Of a stretch of 16,605 bases of DNA, positions 7,671 through 14,861 are shown in pieces. Made by a program: the position numbers and the translations under genes. The stretch lies in NCBI GenBank assembly GCA_023229605.1, contig JALNYY010000098.1, positions 1 through 16,605 of the forward strand, written 5' to 3'. Positions within the stretch are counted from its first letter, which is position 1. Each line of letters begins with the position of its first letter. Under the pieces are notes generated by a model, which made no database searches, was not told the DNA's origin, and saw only the letters and a program-made list of their open reading frames with translations. The DNA is from Methylobacter sp. GTDB taxonomy: Bacteria; Pseudomonadota; Gammaproteobacteria; Methylococcales; Methylomonadaceae.

Positions 7671-8495
7671 TTACAAATAATATTCGATCTTACCGATTTG
7701 TTGATCCAGCCAGGATAAAACATCCTTGCCTTTGTGCAGCTTGGTTTCATCAAATTCGGGGTCTTCAGAAGCATTCAATATCTCCCAACGGGACAGCCGG
7801 TTTTTTAGCTGTCCCTGCTCGCTGGACGTAAAATGATAACGTTGTATCAGCTGTGCAAACAGCCTGGGTTCCGGCGCGGTTATCAGTTTCGCCAGACGGC
7901 TTAACTCCGTCAACAGAGTTTCAATCGTTGCGACATGCGCGGCTATTAATTGAGAAACCTGTTTGGGCTGGATATTTTCGGCAGGGGATAATTCATTGTC
8001 AGAAACAACTTTCAGGCAGTTGATTAATTCGCCTGACGAAAATCGTACAGCGGTTTCGTAAAATGCGGATGCTTCCATGTCGCAAAGATGTTGCCCGTCG
8101 TAAGCAAGCTGAGGCCTTGATACCGTTTGGATGCAAGCGGTGGAGCAAGGCGGCGTGAAAACCAGTGGAGGATAATAACTTTTTTGGCTGTCAAAATCGG
8201 TGATTTTGTCGGTTAAAAACAGAGTTCCCACAGCATGGTGTTTATGTCCGGCGATACCGATATTGACCAGAACCGGATGTCCGGGCGCGGCAAACAAAGC
8301 CTGGGTGTAAGCCAACCCGGCAGCCATTGCGCTTTTTCCCAGTCCGGTTACCGTCAGGCAAATAGCCCGGTTCAAATAAACCGCAAACGGCTGGATCGCC
8401 GTCGCTTTTTTTAAGCGGAAATGCTCGATCAGCGGCTTGGCCTCACAAGGCAGTGCGGCATAGATAAAAATTCCGGGCGGATTTTGTTGGTTCAT
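7671..8495 (-). CDS. nucleoside phosphorylase / MTA-SAH nucleosidase-like protein
   Basis: This is a 274-residue protein read from the ATG at 8495. The core resembles the PNP/UDP phosphorylase superfamily: AALPCEAKPL (13-22), GLGKSAMAAG (51-60), NIGIAGH (78-84), CDMEASAFYE (138-147) and KVVSDN (162-167). E141 and D166 match the purine-site Glu and Asp of 5'-methylthioadenosine/S-adenosylhomocysteine nucleosidases, and E18 may match their catalytic base. A C-terminal extension of about 70 residues (from about 205: LIQRYHFTSSEQGQLKNRLS) goes beyond the usual core; I do not recognise it. The exact substrate is open. It is the last gene of the probable trHb-reductase operon, 52 bp after the reductase. 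A TTG at 8504 would add three residues. Confidence 0.75.
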   Translation of the reverse strand: MNQQNPPGIFIYAALPCEAKPLIEHFRLKKATAIQPFAVYLNRAICLTVTGLGKSAMAAGLAYTQALFAAPGHPVLVNIGIAGHKHHAVGTLFLTDKITDFDSQKSYYPPLVFTPPCSTACIQTVSRPQLAYDGQHLCDMEASAFYETAVRFSSGELINCLKVVSDNELSPAENIQPKQVSQLIAAHVATIETLLTELSRLAKLITAPEPRLFAQLIQRYHFTSSEQGQLKNRLSRWEILNASEDPEFDETKLHKGKDVLSWLDQQIGKIEYYL

Positions 8496-8547
8496 AAGGG
8501 GCAATATCTTTTTGCTGCAAGCGACATTGCCTTTGCTGCAGGCTTAG

Positions 8548-9525
8548 TTATGACTTTTCCTGAATCACATGGAAAGCGTCTGTGTATATGTCGCCCATCG
8601 ATGCGCCTTTCATAAACGCCATTTTCTTGGTCTGGTTGACCATTTCCGGGTGTCCGCACAGGAAAACACGCCATCCGCTTAAGGTTTCAGTGGATGATAG
8701 GGCAATGTCATGAGCGCGGCCACGGACATGGTCCGAATCAACGCCTGCTCCTGAAAGACAGGGCGTGTAATGAAAGTTTTCGAACTCTGCGGCAAGTTCG
8801 CGCATTTCATCAATGAAATACAGGCCGTTAAGGTCGCGGCTGCCATGAAACAAATGGATAGGGCCTGAGTGATCCTGCGCCAAGGCGTCGATAACAATGC
8901 CGTAAAGCGGCGCAAGGCCGCTGCCGGTTCCGACCAGCATTAAGGGTTGTTCGGCGCGTCCGGGCAGATAATGACAAGAGCCTTGAGCTTCTGAAATGGT
9001 TATAGACGCGCCTAACTCCAGTTCGTCATGAACCCAGCTGCTGAATTGGCCGTTCGGTAAGCGGCGAATATGAAATTCCAGAATGTTTTCATGTTGCGGG
9101 ATATTCGCAATCGAATAGCTGCGGGTTAAGCCATCGGATCGTTTTAAATTAACAAACTGACCGGCAAAAAAGTTAAACCGGGTTTGGTATTCCAAAACCA
9201 AATGTACGATGTCGGGTGTCAACAGCTGTTTTTTGATAACGTTAGCTTCAATCGAAGCGCCTTGCTGGTTGGGCAAGGCAACGGTCATGTTTTGTTCGGG
9301 ATGACAAATGCAAGCCAGAAAGTAGTTCTGTTTTTGCAAGGTGTCTTTAAGACCGGATTGGGCCAAGACAGGTGGAGGGTTATCAAGGCTGCGCATCATG
9401 CAGGCTTGGCAAAGGCCTTGGCGACAACCGTTAGGCACTTGCACGTTTTCCCTTAACAGGGTTTCCAGTACAGTCTCATCCGGTTGGCAGGGAAAAGTCG
9501 ATTCGTCAATAGTTACGCTTCGCAT
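8548..9525 (-). CDS. 2Fe-2S ferredoxin / FAD / NAD(P)H oxidoreductase
   Basis: This 325-residue single-chain reductase has three modules. A plant-type ferredoxin domain supplies cluster cysteines C34, C39, C42 and C72 (NGCRQGLCQAC, then LACICHP, which also offers C74). An FAD-binding barrel carries RSYSIAN (135-141). A nucleotide-binding domain has GTGSGLAP (199-206) and the late CGHPEMV (290-296). This is the layout of oxygenase reductases such as methane or phenol monooxygenase reductase, and of CDP-6-deoxyglucoseen reductase. It moves electrons from NAD(P)H through FAD and the iron-sulfur cluster to a partner. AGGTGGAG precedes the ATG. It follows the truncated hemoglobin by 22 bp, so I infer that the hemoglobin is its partner; no oxygenase gene lies nearby. 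Confidence 0.88.
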   Translation of the reverse strand: MRSVTIDESTFPCQPDETVLETLLRENVQVPNGCRQGLCQACMMRSLDNPPPVLAQSGLKDTLQKQNYFLACICHPEQNMTVALPNQQGASIEANVIKKQLLTPDIVHLVLEYQTRFNFFAGQFVNLKRSDGLTRSYSIANIPQHENILEFHIRRLPNGQFSSWVHDELELGASITISEAQGSCHYLPGRAEQPLMLVGTGSGLAPLYGIVIDALAQDHSGPIHLFHGSRDLNGLYFIDEMRELAAEFENFHYTPCLSGAGVDSDHVRGRAHDIALSSTETLSGWRVFLCGHPEMVNQTKKMAFMKGASMGDIYTDAFHVIQEKS

Positions 9526-9547
9526 AGGTCTCCACCTGGTATTTCAG

Positions 9548-9934
9548 TTATTTACCCAATATGTCCTTACGAGTGCTTTCCGCAATGGCGGCAGCTTGGG
9601 CGATCAGTTCTTGCGGTACATTCAGCTCGGTTAATGTTGCGCCAAGATGTTCCATGACTGCATCAAAATGGCTGTCATTCAAGCCCATCTTGACCAAGCG
9701 CGCATGAGCAGTACGCATGTCTGTGCCGCTGTAATTATTGGGGCCGCCGAATGCCATCGTTAAAAAAGCCTTTTGTTTGGCAGCTTGTTTTTCCATGTCG
9801 GAATTGTCGAAAAAACGGTTGATGCGGTAATCAGCCAGCACTTTGCGATAGAAAATATCTACGGCAGCATCGACAGCCGCTTCGCCGCCGAGTTTTTCGT
9901 AAAGAGATTGGCTTGTTTCTTGTGAGTCGCTCAT
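9548..9934 (-). CDS. group I truncated hemoglobin
   Basis: The 128-residue protein has the 2-on-2 globin signature of group I. It shows LYEKLGGEAAV at the start, FYRKV with Y29 as the likely B10 tyrosine, FFDNSDM, KQKAFLTMAFGGPNNYSG (about 53-70), and the proximal heme histidine H77 in MRTAHARLV. It probably binds heme and handles O2 or NO in the cytoplasm; nitric-oxide dioxygenation is known for some members. GGAG precedes the ATG. It is the first gene of a leftward operon with a flavin/Fe-S reductase that could re-reduce its heme. It diverges from a regulator gene across 152 bp. Confidence 0.92.
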   Translation of the reverse strand: MSDSQETSQSLYEKLGGEAAVDAAVDIFYRKVLADYRINRFFDNSDMEKQAAKQKAFLTMAFGGPNNYSGTDMRTAHARLVKMGLNDSHFDAVMEHLGATLTELNVPQELIAQAAAIAESTRKDILGK

Positions 9935-10024
9935 TATTGTCTCCAGTATTGTGTTGGGTAATTATTATTATTTAAGCAAACTTGCTCGAGCGGAAGTTTA
10001 TAACAACGGACGAATTTATGCTAT

Positions 10025-10046
10025 ATAAAACTTTTACAAGTTATAT
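10025..10046. promoter_or_regulatory. candidate operator dyad between trHb and its divergent regulator
   Basis: ATAAAACTT (10025-10033) and AAGTTATAT (10038-10046) form 9-bp inverted arms with one mismatch and a TTAC centre. The site sits in the AT-rich 152-bp space (9935-10086) between two divergent genes, 41 bp before the regulator start. A second short dyad, ATAAT/ATTAT (10052-10056 / 10062-10066), lies just downstream, and CATAAT at 10051-10056 could be a -10 box for the regulator. The position suits an operator of the adjacent winged-helix protein, but no footprint consensus is known to me. Confidence 0.35.
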
Positions 10047-10086
10047 GTGTCATAATGAGATATTATCTTTGTACGTTTAACAAAAT

Positions 10087-10740
10087 ATGATGACAAAAAG
10101 GATGAATGCGCTAATACCTCAGAAGTTAAGTTCCCGGCAATATCAAATACTTGAACATTTGTTGGAAAACAGGAGTGGCTTGAGCGTAGATGAGCTGGCT
10201 AAAGCGCTGGATATTTCAAGAACGGGCGTACAGCAGCACTTCGTGGCTCTTGAACGGGACGGCTATATCAGAAAAAGCACGCTCAATAAAACAGCCGGTC
10301 GCCCGGTGACGATTTACGTCATCACCGACAAGGGCAATAATTATTTCCCCAAGCAATATGCGTGGTTTTCAGAATTGATACTTAGCGATTTGCTGGAGGA
10401 AATAAGCCCTGAACGCTTTAAAGCCTATATGCAAAAACTGGGCGGCAAGCTGGCGGATCAGTTGCGCGGCAAATTTGAAGGGAAAAATTTAAACGAACGC
10501 GTTGACGAGCTGGCTTTAATCATGACGGATCTTGGTTTTCAAGTGAAAGTGAGTCTAGATCCGGAAACCGAAAGCTCGAATATTCAGGCCAGTAATTGTA
10601 TTTATCACGATCTGGCCCAGAAACATCATCAGATTTGCGAGTTCGATCTGGCGCTGATGTCCTCTTTGCTGGATACAGGCGTTGAGCAGTTAAGCTGTAT
10701 GGCCAAGGGCGATTGCAACTGCAGCTTTAGAATCAAATAG
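10087..10740 (+). CDS. winged-helix regulator with SufR-like C-terminal cysteines
   Basis: The 217-residue protein has an N-terminal winged helix (about 15-85): SSRQYQILEHLLENRSGLSV, then DELAKALDISRTGVQQHFVA as the helix-turn-helix and GRPVTIYVITDKG as the wing. The middle is helical. The C-terminal domain has C171, C184, C204, C210 and C212. The C-x12-C spacing and the closing CxC followed by SFRI resemble the iron-sulfur cluster ligands of SufR and related COG2345 regulators. It probably binds DNA as a dimer in a cluster-dependent way. It is divergent from the trHb-reductase operon, so it is a natural candidate to control it. ATGs at 10087, 10090 and 10102 are possible starts and none has a good Shine-Dalgarno site; I took the first. 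Confidence 0.8.
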   Translation: MMTKRMNALIPQKLSSRQYQILEHLLENRSGLSVDELAKALDISRTGVQQHFVALERDGYIRKSTLNKTAGRPVTIYVITDKGNNYFPKQYAWFSELILSDLLEEISPERFKAYMQKLGGKLADQLRGKFEGKNLNERVDELALIMTDLGFQVKVSLDPETESSNIQASNCIYHDLAQKHHQICEFDLALMSSLLDTGVEQLSCMAKGDCNCSFRIK

Positions 10741-11563
10741 CGTCTATTGCATAACGCTTAATGAGCTGCCGGTAATAGCTTGCCTCGTCGGTTTTTCCAC
10801 GTTTTGTAACGCCGTTCAGGTAAATGCCGGCCTTTTTTATCAGCATGTTGACCGCCGCCTGCCGGTTTTGGTCAGACAATTGACCCGCATCAATGATTTT
10901 TTGCAAGGCGTTGATCCGGAATCTATCCATCCCCCAGAATGCGTGTGATAACTGGTCTTCATGGCCGCCATGTTTGTTTATTTGCGGCTGCTCAACCAGT
11001 AAAACCGGGTAATTTGCGGTGATTCGAAGCCACAAGTCATAGTCTTCGCAGGCAGGCAACCGGGTGTCGAACAGGCCTATGTCGGCAAATACCGAGCGAT
11101 GTATCAATATGGTGGACGGCGACATTGCGCATAGCGGCAAGCAATGGGTAAAGATCCAGCCGCCGGTTTTGGCGTATTTTTTGGGTACGGCAACCGGGGC
11201 GCCATTGCGTATCCAGAGTTCTTCGGTGTGGCAAATCCTGTGTTCAGGGTTGGCCGCCAACGCTGCCTTTTGGTTGGCAAGTTTTTCAGGCAGCCATTCA
11301 TCGTCGGAATCCAGAAAAGCCAGCCACTCGCCGGTTGCTTGGTGTATGCCGAAGTTTCGCGATGCGCTGACGCCGAGGTTTTCCTGATAGCAATAGTTTA
11401 CCTCGGGAAATTCCCGGCGGATCATGGCGTCCGTACCATCGGTAGAGCCGTCGTCAATGACTACAACTTCAGCCGGCAATAAGGTTTGGGAATAGACGGA
11501 TAATAATGCGCGTTTCAGCAGGTCGCGGCGATTGTAGCTGGGGATAACAACTGAAATTTTTAT
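10733..11563 (-). CDS. family 2 glycosyltransferase; apparent ATA start
   Basis: Read from ATA at 11563-11561, this gives 277 codons with a full GT-A N-terminus: (M)KISVVIPSYNRRDLLKRAL, then VVVIDDGSTDGTD. Further on are ENLGVSASRNFGI, the metal-binding FLDSDDEW, CEDYDLWLRI and a helical C-terminus. Enzymes of this kind transfer sugars from nucleotide donors to cell-surface glycans or lipids; donor and acceptor cannot be told. No ATG, GTG or TTG exists between the upstream in-frame stop (11572-11570) and a TTG at 11479, which would remove the first beta strand. The ATA lies where family members have ATG and is preceded by AGG at 9 nt. The gene either uses a rare start or has lost its start codon. 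Its 3' end overlaps the regulator by 8 bp. Confidence 0.8.
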   Translation of the reverse strand: MKISVVIPSYNRRDLLKRALLSVYSQTLLPAEVVVIDDGSTDGTDAMIRREFPEVNYCYQENLGVSASRNFGIHQATGEWLAFLDSDDEWLPEKLANQKAALAANPEHRICHTEELWIRNGAPVAVPKKYAKTGGWIFTHCLPLCAMSPSTILIHRSVFADIGLFDTRLPACEDYDLWLRITANYPVLLVEQPQINKHGGHEDQLSHAFWGMDRFRINALQKIIDAGQLSDQNRQAAVNMLIKKAGIYLNGVTKRGKTDEASYYRQLIKRYAIDAI

Positions 11564-11660
11564 AACAAATTACCTGGTTTTTAATTATTGCTTGGATAAT
11601 CTGAAACAGGGCTTATCCGCCTTGGATCCGGCTTTGTTGGTGCTGCAATAGGCGCTAAAA

Positions 11661-11688
11661 AGGCCAACGGAGCAATCTCCGTTGGCCT
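11661..11688 (-). terminator. intrinsic terminator of the UPF0182 gene
   Basis: AGGCCAACGGAG (11661-11672) and CTCCGTTGGCCT (11677-11688) form a perfect 12-bp stem with a CAAT loop on the + strand (ATTG on the transcript). Reading leftward, the stem is followed by TTTTAGC. It starts 7 bp after the UPF0182 stop codon, the textbook place. No T-run exists on the + strand side, so it acts on the - strand only. It separates the gene from the glycosyltransferase. Confidence 0.9.
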
Positions 11689-11695
11689 AGACCGG

Positions 11696-14368
11696 CTAAT
11701 TTGATTCTTTAATTTTCCTGATTTGCTCCTGATTTACGATCGCTTTAGGAGTTTCTGTGCCGTCGGTTTCGGCGGCGTTTTTGAGGTAAATTTGTTTTAA
11801 ACGGTTAAAAGCCGACCATAAGGTTTTATCCATAACCACATGATTGCCGATAGAAACAATGACCCGGGTTAATTCAGGTATTTTGTTTTTGGTCGATGCT
11901 AAATAAATGGGTTGTACATACAGGACGGTATTGCCCATCGGCAGGATAATCATGCGGCCCATTTCAACCACTGAACCATATTGTCCCCAGAGTGTGAATT
12001 GTGCGGATATTTCAGGGTCCTGATTGATTAATGCTTCAACCTGCGCGGGGCCGTTTACCTGAACGTCCTTGCCGAATTTATAAACGGTAATGCCGGGCTT
12101 GTAATCCAAGCCGCAATTTGTATTATCGAGTGTTCCCGCCATGCCTATCATGCTGAGGTTGGTCCTGTTGACAGGCGTCATCGGGTTAATCATGACAAAT
12201 TCTTCCGTGTCGTTGCAGTTGCCGAAGTCCATGGTCTGGTAATAAGGTAGTACCTGTTCCCCACGGACATTGGCAAACTGCCAGGTTTCGGCTTGTTCGT
12301 AGAACAGCGAAGGGTTGCCCTGATGATATTTTGCATACACTTTCATTTGCAGATAATAAAGATCGCGGGGATAGCGCAAGTGTTTCTTTAACTCGGACGG
12401 CATTTCCTCCAGGTTTTTAAATAATCCCGGGTATGCGCTGTTGTATGCCTGAATGATGGCGTCTGACGGGTCGGCAATATAAAAATCCACATCGCCATCA
12501 AAGGCGTCAACGACAATTTTCACCGAGTTGCGGATATAGTTGAAGTCTTGATGGCCCTCCAGGAAATCATCGCCCGCCGGCTTGGAAACCGGATATTTGT
12601 TGGACAAGGTGTAGGCATCCTGTATCCAGTAAAACCGGTCTTTGGCTATAACCAGATAAGGGTCTTTATCCAGATGCAGGTAGGGGGTTAATTTATTAAT
12701 ACGCTCGGTGATATTTCTGCGTATCTTGACTTTGCTCTCTGTAGTGATATTGGGCGAAAAGAATATTTTCAAATCTTTGAAATAAAATGAAAATAACGCT
12801 TTTCTGAACAAAGAGGGAATGGGGATGCCCCCTTCGCCGTGATAAGGGGTCGCCATGGCGGGATCGGTGCCGGCAATTCCTACGACATTGAGCTTATTGG
12901 GGACTACGGCATAGTCGAATTGTTCCTGTCCGTAGTAGATGTCGGGATGTTCGACCTTGAAGCCGACGTCGGAAAACATGTTTAAATCACGTAAATACCA
13001 GACCAGAGGGCTGTCGGCATCCTGGGCGGCGGGGGTGACGACGGCCCCGTAACCGTGGGTATAGCGCAAATGGATGTTTTCCCAGTTTTGCGCTTCGATC
13101 GGAAGCTTGGAAGTATTGATTTCTCTGGCGGCCAGATTAACTTGCCGGGTATGGTCAAGAATAAAATAGCGGTCTTCATCGACAGACAGGATTTTGTAAT
13201 AAGGTCTTATCTCCTGTAACTGCTTATAGCTGTCAATGATAAACTCTCTGTCCCATACAGGGATATTCTCAAAATGTTTTTGGGTGCTCCACGTTTCAAT
13301 ATCCTTGCCTGCGTCCAGCTTAATAGTCATATCGACCGTCTTGATATTCTTCAAATCATAGGCATCCAGCGTCGCATCAATGTTGTGCTGCATAAACGGC
13401 ATATTTGTTTTGACCGGATTCGGGTTGACGATGAATTTTTGGATTAGATCAGGGATAAATTGAATCTTCGGCAAACCCGCGACACAGAGGAAGATGGTAA
13501 GCGATATTAAAAAAGGCGCTTTTACGCGGTGTTTTTCTGAAAAAATAAACAGGCCCGCCGCTATTGCTGTCGCCAGGAAGGTGATAATTTCCAGCCAGAT
13601 GAGCGGCAGTTGATAACGTATTTCTATGAAACCCGGGCCATAAAAAACCGGTTCGTTCGCATTGTTATAAAGCAGTGTAAAACGATCAAGCATGAACCCC
13701 CAGATCACAAACGCAACCACAAAGCCCATTAAAACAGTTAAATGAATTTTGGCGCCTAAGGGAAATTCCGAGTTTTGATCGGGTATAAAAATATGTTCCA
13801 GCCAATATAAAATACCGACCATGCAGAAGATTAGCGCGGAAGTCGTCAGCAGTTCCTGCTGAATCAGCATGTAGGTCGGGTAGGACAGCATATAAAAGCT
13901 GACATCGTTGCCGTAAACCGTTTCGGTTACGCCCGAATCACTGCCGAAGAAGTACAGCAGCGTTGTTTCCCACTGATCATAGAAAGGGATGGCGATAAAT
14001 ATGGCCAGAAGCAAGGATAACGGCGTGTATATTTTTGCCGAGCCACTCATAAACGTGTCGGCAAAAATCTGGAAGCGTCGGCGTTCGTCAATATTGCTGA
14101 GAATCTCATCCGGCGGGTTCAACCCCAGATAACGCGACGCAACCCAGAAATGAAAAAAGAAAATGGCGAAGAACGCCAGCGTAACTCCGCCGGAAAGAAA
14201 AAACTTGTACAGCAGTCTAAGCCAGAAGTACGCTTCAAGTTTTAACGATTCGTACCACCATAAGTCAACAAACAGATCAAGAAATATGAAGTAGAAGGCG
14301 ACATATAAAATGACAGCGATTACAAGTGTCGCTCCAATTAACGCGGGTAAAAGCTTCAGGTTCCGCAT
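11696..14368 (-). CDS. UPF0182 (COG1615) large membrane protein
   Basis: This 890-residue protein has about seven N-terminal membrane helices (roughly 7-30, 55-77, 113-130, 172-194, 207-228, 254-276, 284-300) and then a large soluble domain. Family-like stretches include DLWWYESLKLEAYFW (35-49), RYTHGYGAVVTP, VVGIAGTDPAMATPYHGEGG and DPYLVIAKDRFYWIQDAYT. It matches the UPF0182/COG1615 family of unknown function and is slightly shorter than many members (900-1000). The large domain is probably on the outer face of the inner membrane, which is an inference from topology. AGAGG five bases before the ATG fixes the start. It looks monocistronic, with its own terminator and a promoter-like site upstream. 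Confidence 0.88.
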   Translation of the reverse strand: MRNLKLLPALIGATLVIAVILYVAFYFIFLDLFVDLWWYESLKLEAYFWLRLLYKFFLSGGVTLAFFAIFFFHFWVASRYLGLNPPDEILSNIDERRRFQIFADTFMSGSAKIYTPLSLLLAIFIAIPFYDQWETTLLYFFGSDSGVTETVYGNDVSFYMLSYPTYMLIQQELLTTSALIFCMVGILYWLEHIFIPDQNSEFPLGAKIHLTVLMGFVVAFVIWGFMLDRFTLLYNNANEPVFYGPGFIEIRYQLPLIWLEIITFLATAIAAGLFIFSEKHRVKAPFLISLTIFLCVAGLPKIQFIPDLIQKFIVNPNPVKTNMPFMQHNIDATLDAYDLKNIKTVDMTIKLDAGKDIETWSTQKHFENIPVWDREFIIDSYKQLQEIRPYYKILSVDEDRYFILDHTRQVNLAAREINTSKLPIEAQNWENIHLRYTHGYGAVVTPAAQDADSPLVWYLRDLNMFSDVGFKVEHPDIYYGQEQFDYAVVPNKLNVVGIAGTDPAMATPYHGEGGIPIPSLFRKALFSFYFKDLKIFFSPNITTESKVKIRRNITERINKLTPYLHLDKDPYLVIAKDRFYWIQDAYTLSNKYPVSKPAGDDFLEGHQDFNYIRNSVKIVVDAFDGDVDFYIADPSDAIIQAYNSAYPGLFKNLEEMPSELKKHLRYPRDLYYLQMKVYAKYHQGNPSLFYEQAETWQFANVRGEQVLPYYQTMDFGNCNDTEEFVMINPMTPVNRTNLSMIGMAGTLDNTNCGLDYKPGITVYKFGKDVQVNGPAQVEALINQDPEISAQFTLWGQYGSVVEMGRMIILPMGNTVLYVQPIYLASTKNKIPELTRVIVSIGNHVVMDKTLWSAFNRLKQIYLKNAAETDGTETPKAIVNQEQIRKIKESN

Positions 14369-14462
14369 GGTGTCCTCTTAATAGAAAAATGTTTTTGACG
14401 ATGTTTGTCCGGCGCGTTTCTGGATTGCATCTATTTCGATGCTAACGCACATTATTGATCGT

Positions 14463-14471
14463 ATTCTAGCA
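14463..14471 (-). promoter_or_regulatory. extended -10 promoter candidate for the UPF0182 gene
   Basis: On the - strand TGCTAGAAT gives an extended -10 element (TG, one base, TAGAAT; five of six to TATAAT), about 95 bp before the UPF0182 start. The -35 region is poor (TTACGA at best). Two GCATC...GATGC dyads lie around it: 14427-14442 on the transcribed side and 14499-14520 upstream. Confidence 0.35.
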
Positions 14472-14592
14472 CCCAATAACAGATTCGTAATGATTTGGGC
14501 ATCAAGGTTGATGTCGATGCATGAGTATACCGTTGCAGTGGGTGTCAATTAAGATGGGTATGGCCGGCGGGAAATAAGCCTGTGAGGGTAAA

Positions 14593-14644
14593 GCAAGAAG
14601 CTATTCCAATAATTCTGCTCAGAACCATTGGAGTAGCCTCCTGC
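14593..14644. repeat. 52-bp near-perfect palindrome in the UPF0182-mnmG intergenic region
   Basis: Arms 14593-14617 and 14620-14644 are 25 bp each with a 2-nt centre (CT). Twenty of 25 positions are Watson-Crick. The other five are all transitions. In a leftward transcript four of these become G-U wobbles and one is A-C; rightward, one is G-U and four are A-C. No long T-run follows on either side, so it is not a clear terminator. It may be a small mobile palindromic element or an RNA hairpin. Apart from this dyad and the promoter-like sites listed, I recognise nothing in the 493 bp from 14369 to 14861. Confidence 0.7.
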
Positions 14645-14792
14645 CTTGGGTGCTTTGCTTTGCGGCTGTATTTGCTTTTATCGCAAAAAGTTTGCGCTTT
14701 GTTAAACAGGTGCGCGTACTTCGCGACCGGGTTTTGGGGAGGAATAATTTCCAGCCTTTTCGGATTTTTACGTTTTTTCATCATTTACCTCT

Positions 14793-14798
14793 TATAAT
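14793..14798 (+). promoter_or_regulatory. possible -10 box for mnmG
   Basis: A perfect TATAAT lies 63 bp before the GTG start of mnmG. No good -35 box is seen at 16-18 bp; TTTACG at 14767-14772 is 20 bp away. A second, poorer option is TAATAT at 14829-14834 with TTTGTG at 14807-14812. Confidence 0.35.
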
Positions 14799-14861
14799 AA
14801 GTCAAATTTGTGTGATTCCGCACAGCAGTAATATACCATTTTTTAAGAGTACATAGCGCTA

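Noticed and set aside
7658..7676. TTGTAA/TTACAA inverted repeat between the convergent SirB2 and phosphorylase genes
   Set aside because: Only 6 A/T-rich base pairs and no clear T-run; too weak to call a terminator.
8496..8504. TTG at 8504 as start of the phosphorylase gene
   Set aside because: It adds only three residues and has no better ribosome binding site than the ATG at 8495.
8511..8540. TTTGCTGCA repeated directly at 8511-8519 and 8532-8540 between the reductase and phosphorylase genes
   Set aside because: Two short copies 12 bp apart with diverged flanks; could arise by chance and no function is evident.
8548..9525. Reductase read as the MmoC subunit of soluble methane monooxygenase
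   Set aside because: Domain layout fits, but no hydroxylase or MmoB gene is nearby and its neighbour is a truncated hemoglobin, so a specific mmoC call is not supported.
11477..11479. TTG at 11479 as start of the glycosyltransferase
   Set aside because: It would drop the first beta strand and the conserved VVIPSYNR segment, which is intact just upstream in the same frame.
14545..14797. Two overlapping small open frames, one on each strand, in the UPF0182-mnmG gap
   Set aside because: Both cross the 52-bp palindrome, which explains their mutual similarity. Neither has a good ribosome binding site or a recognisable domain.
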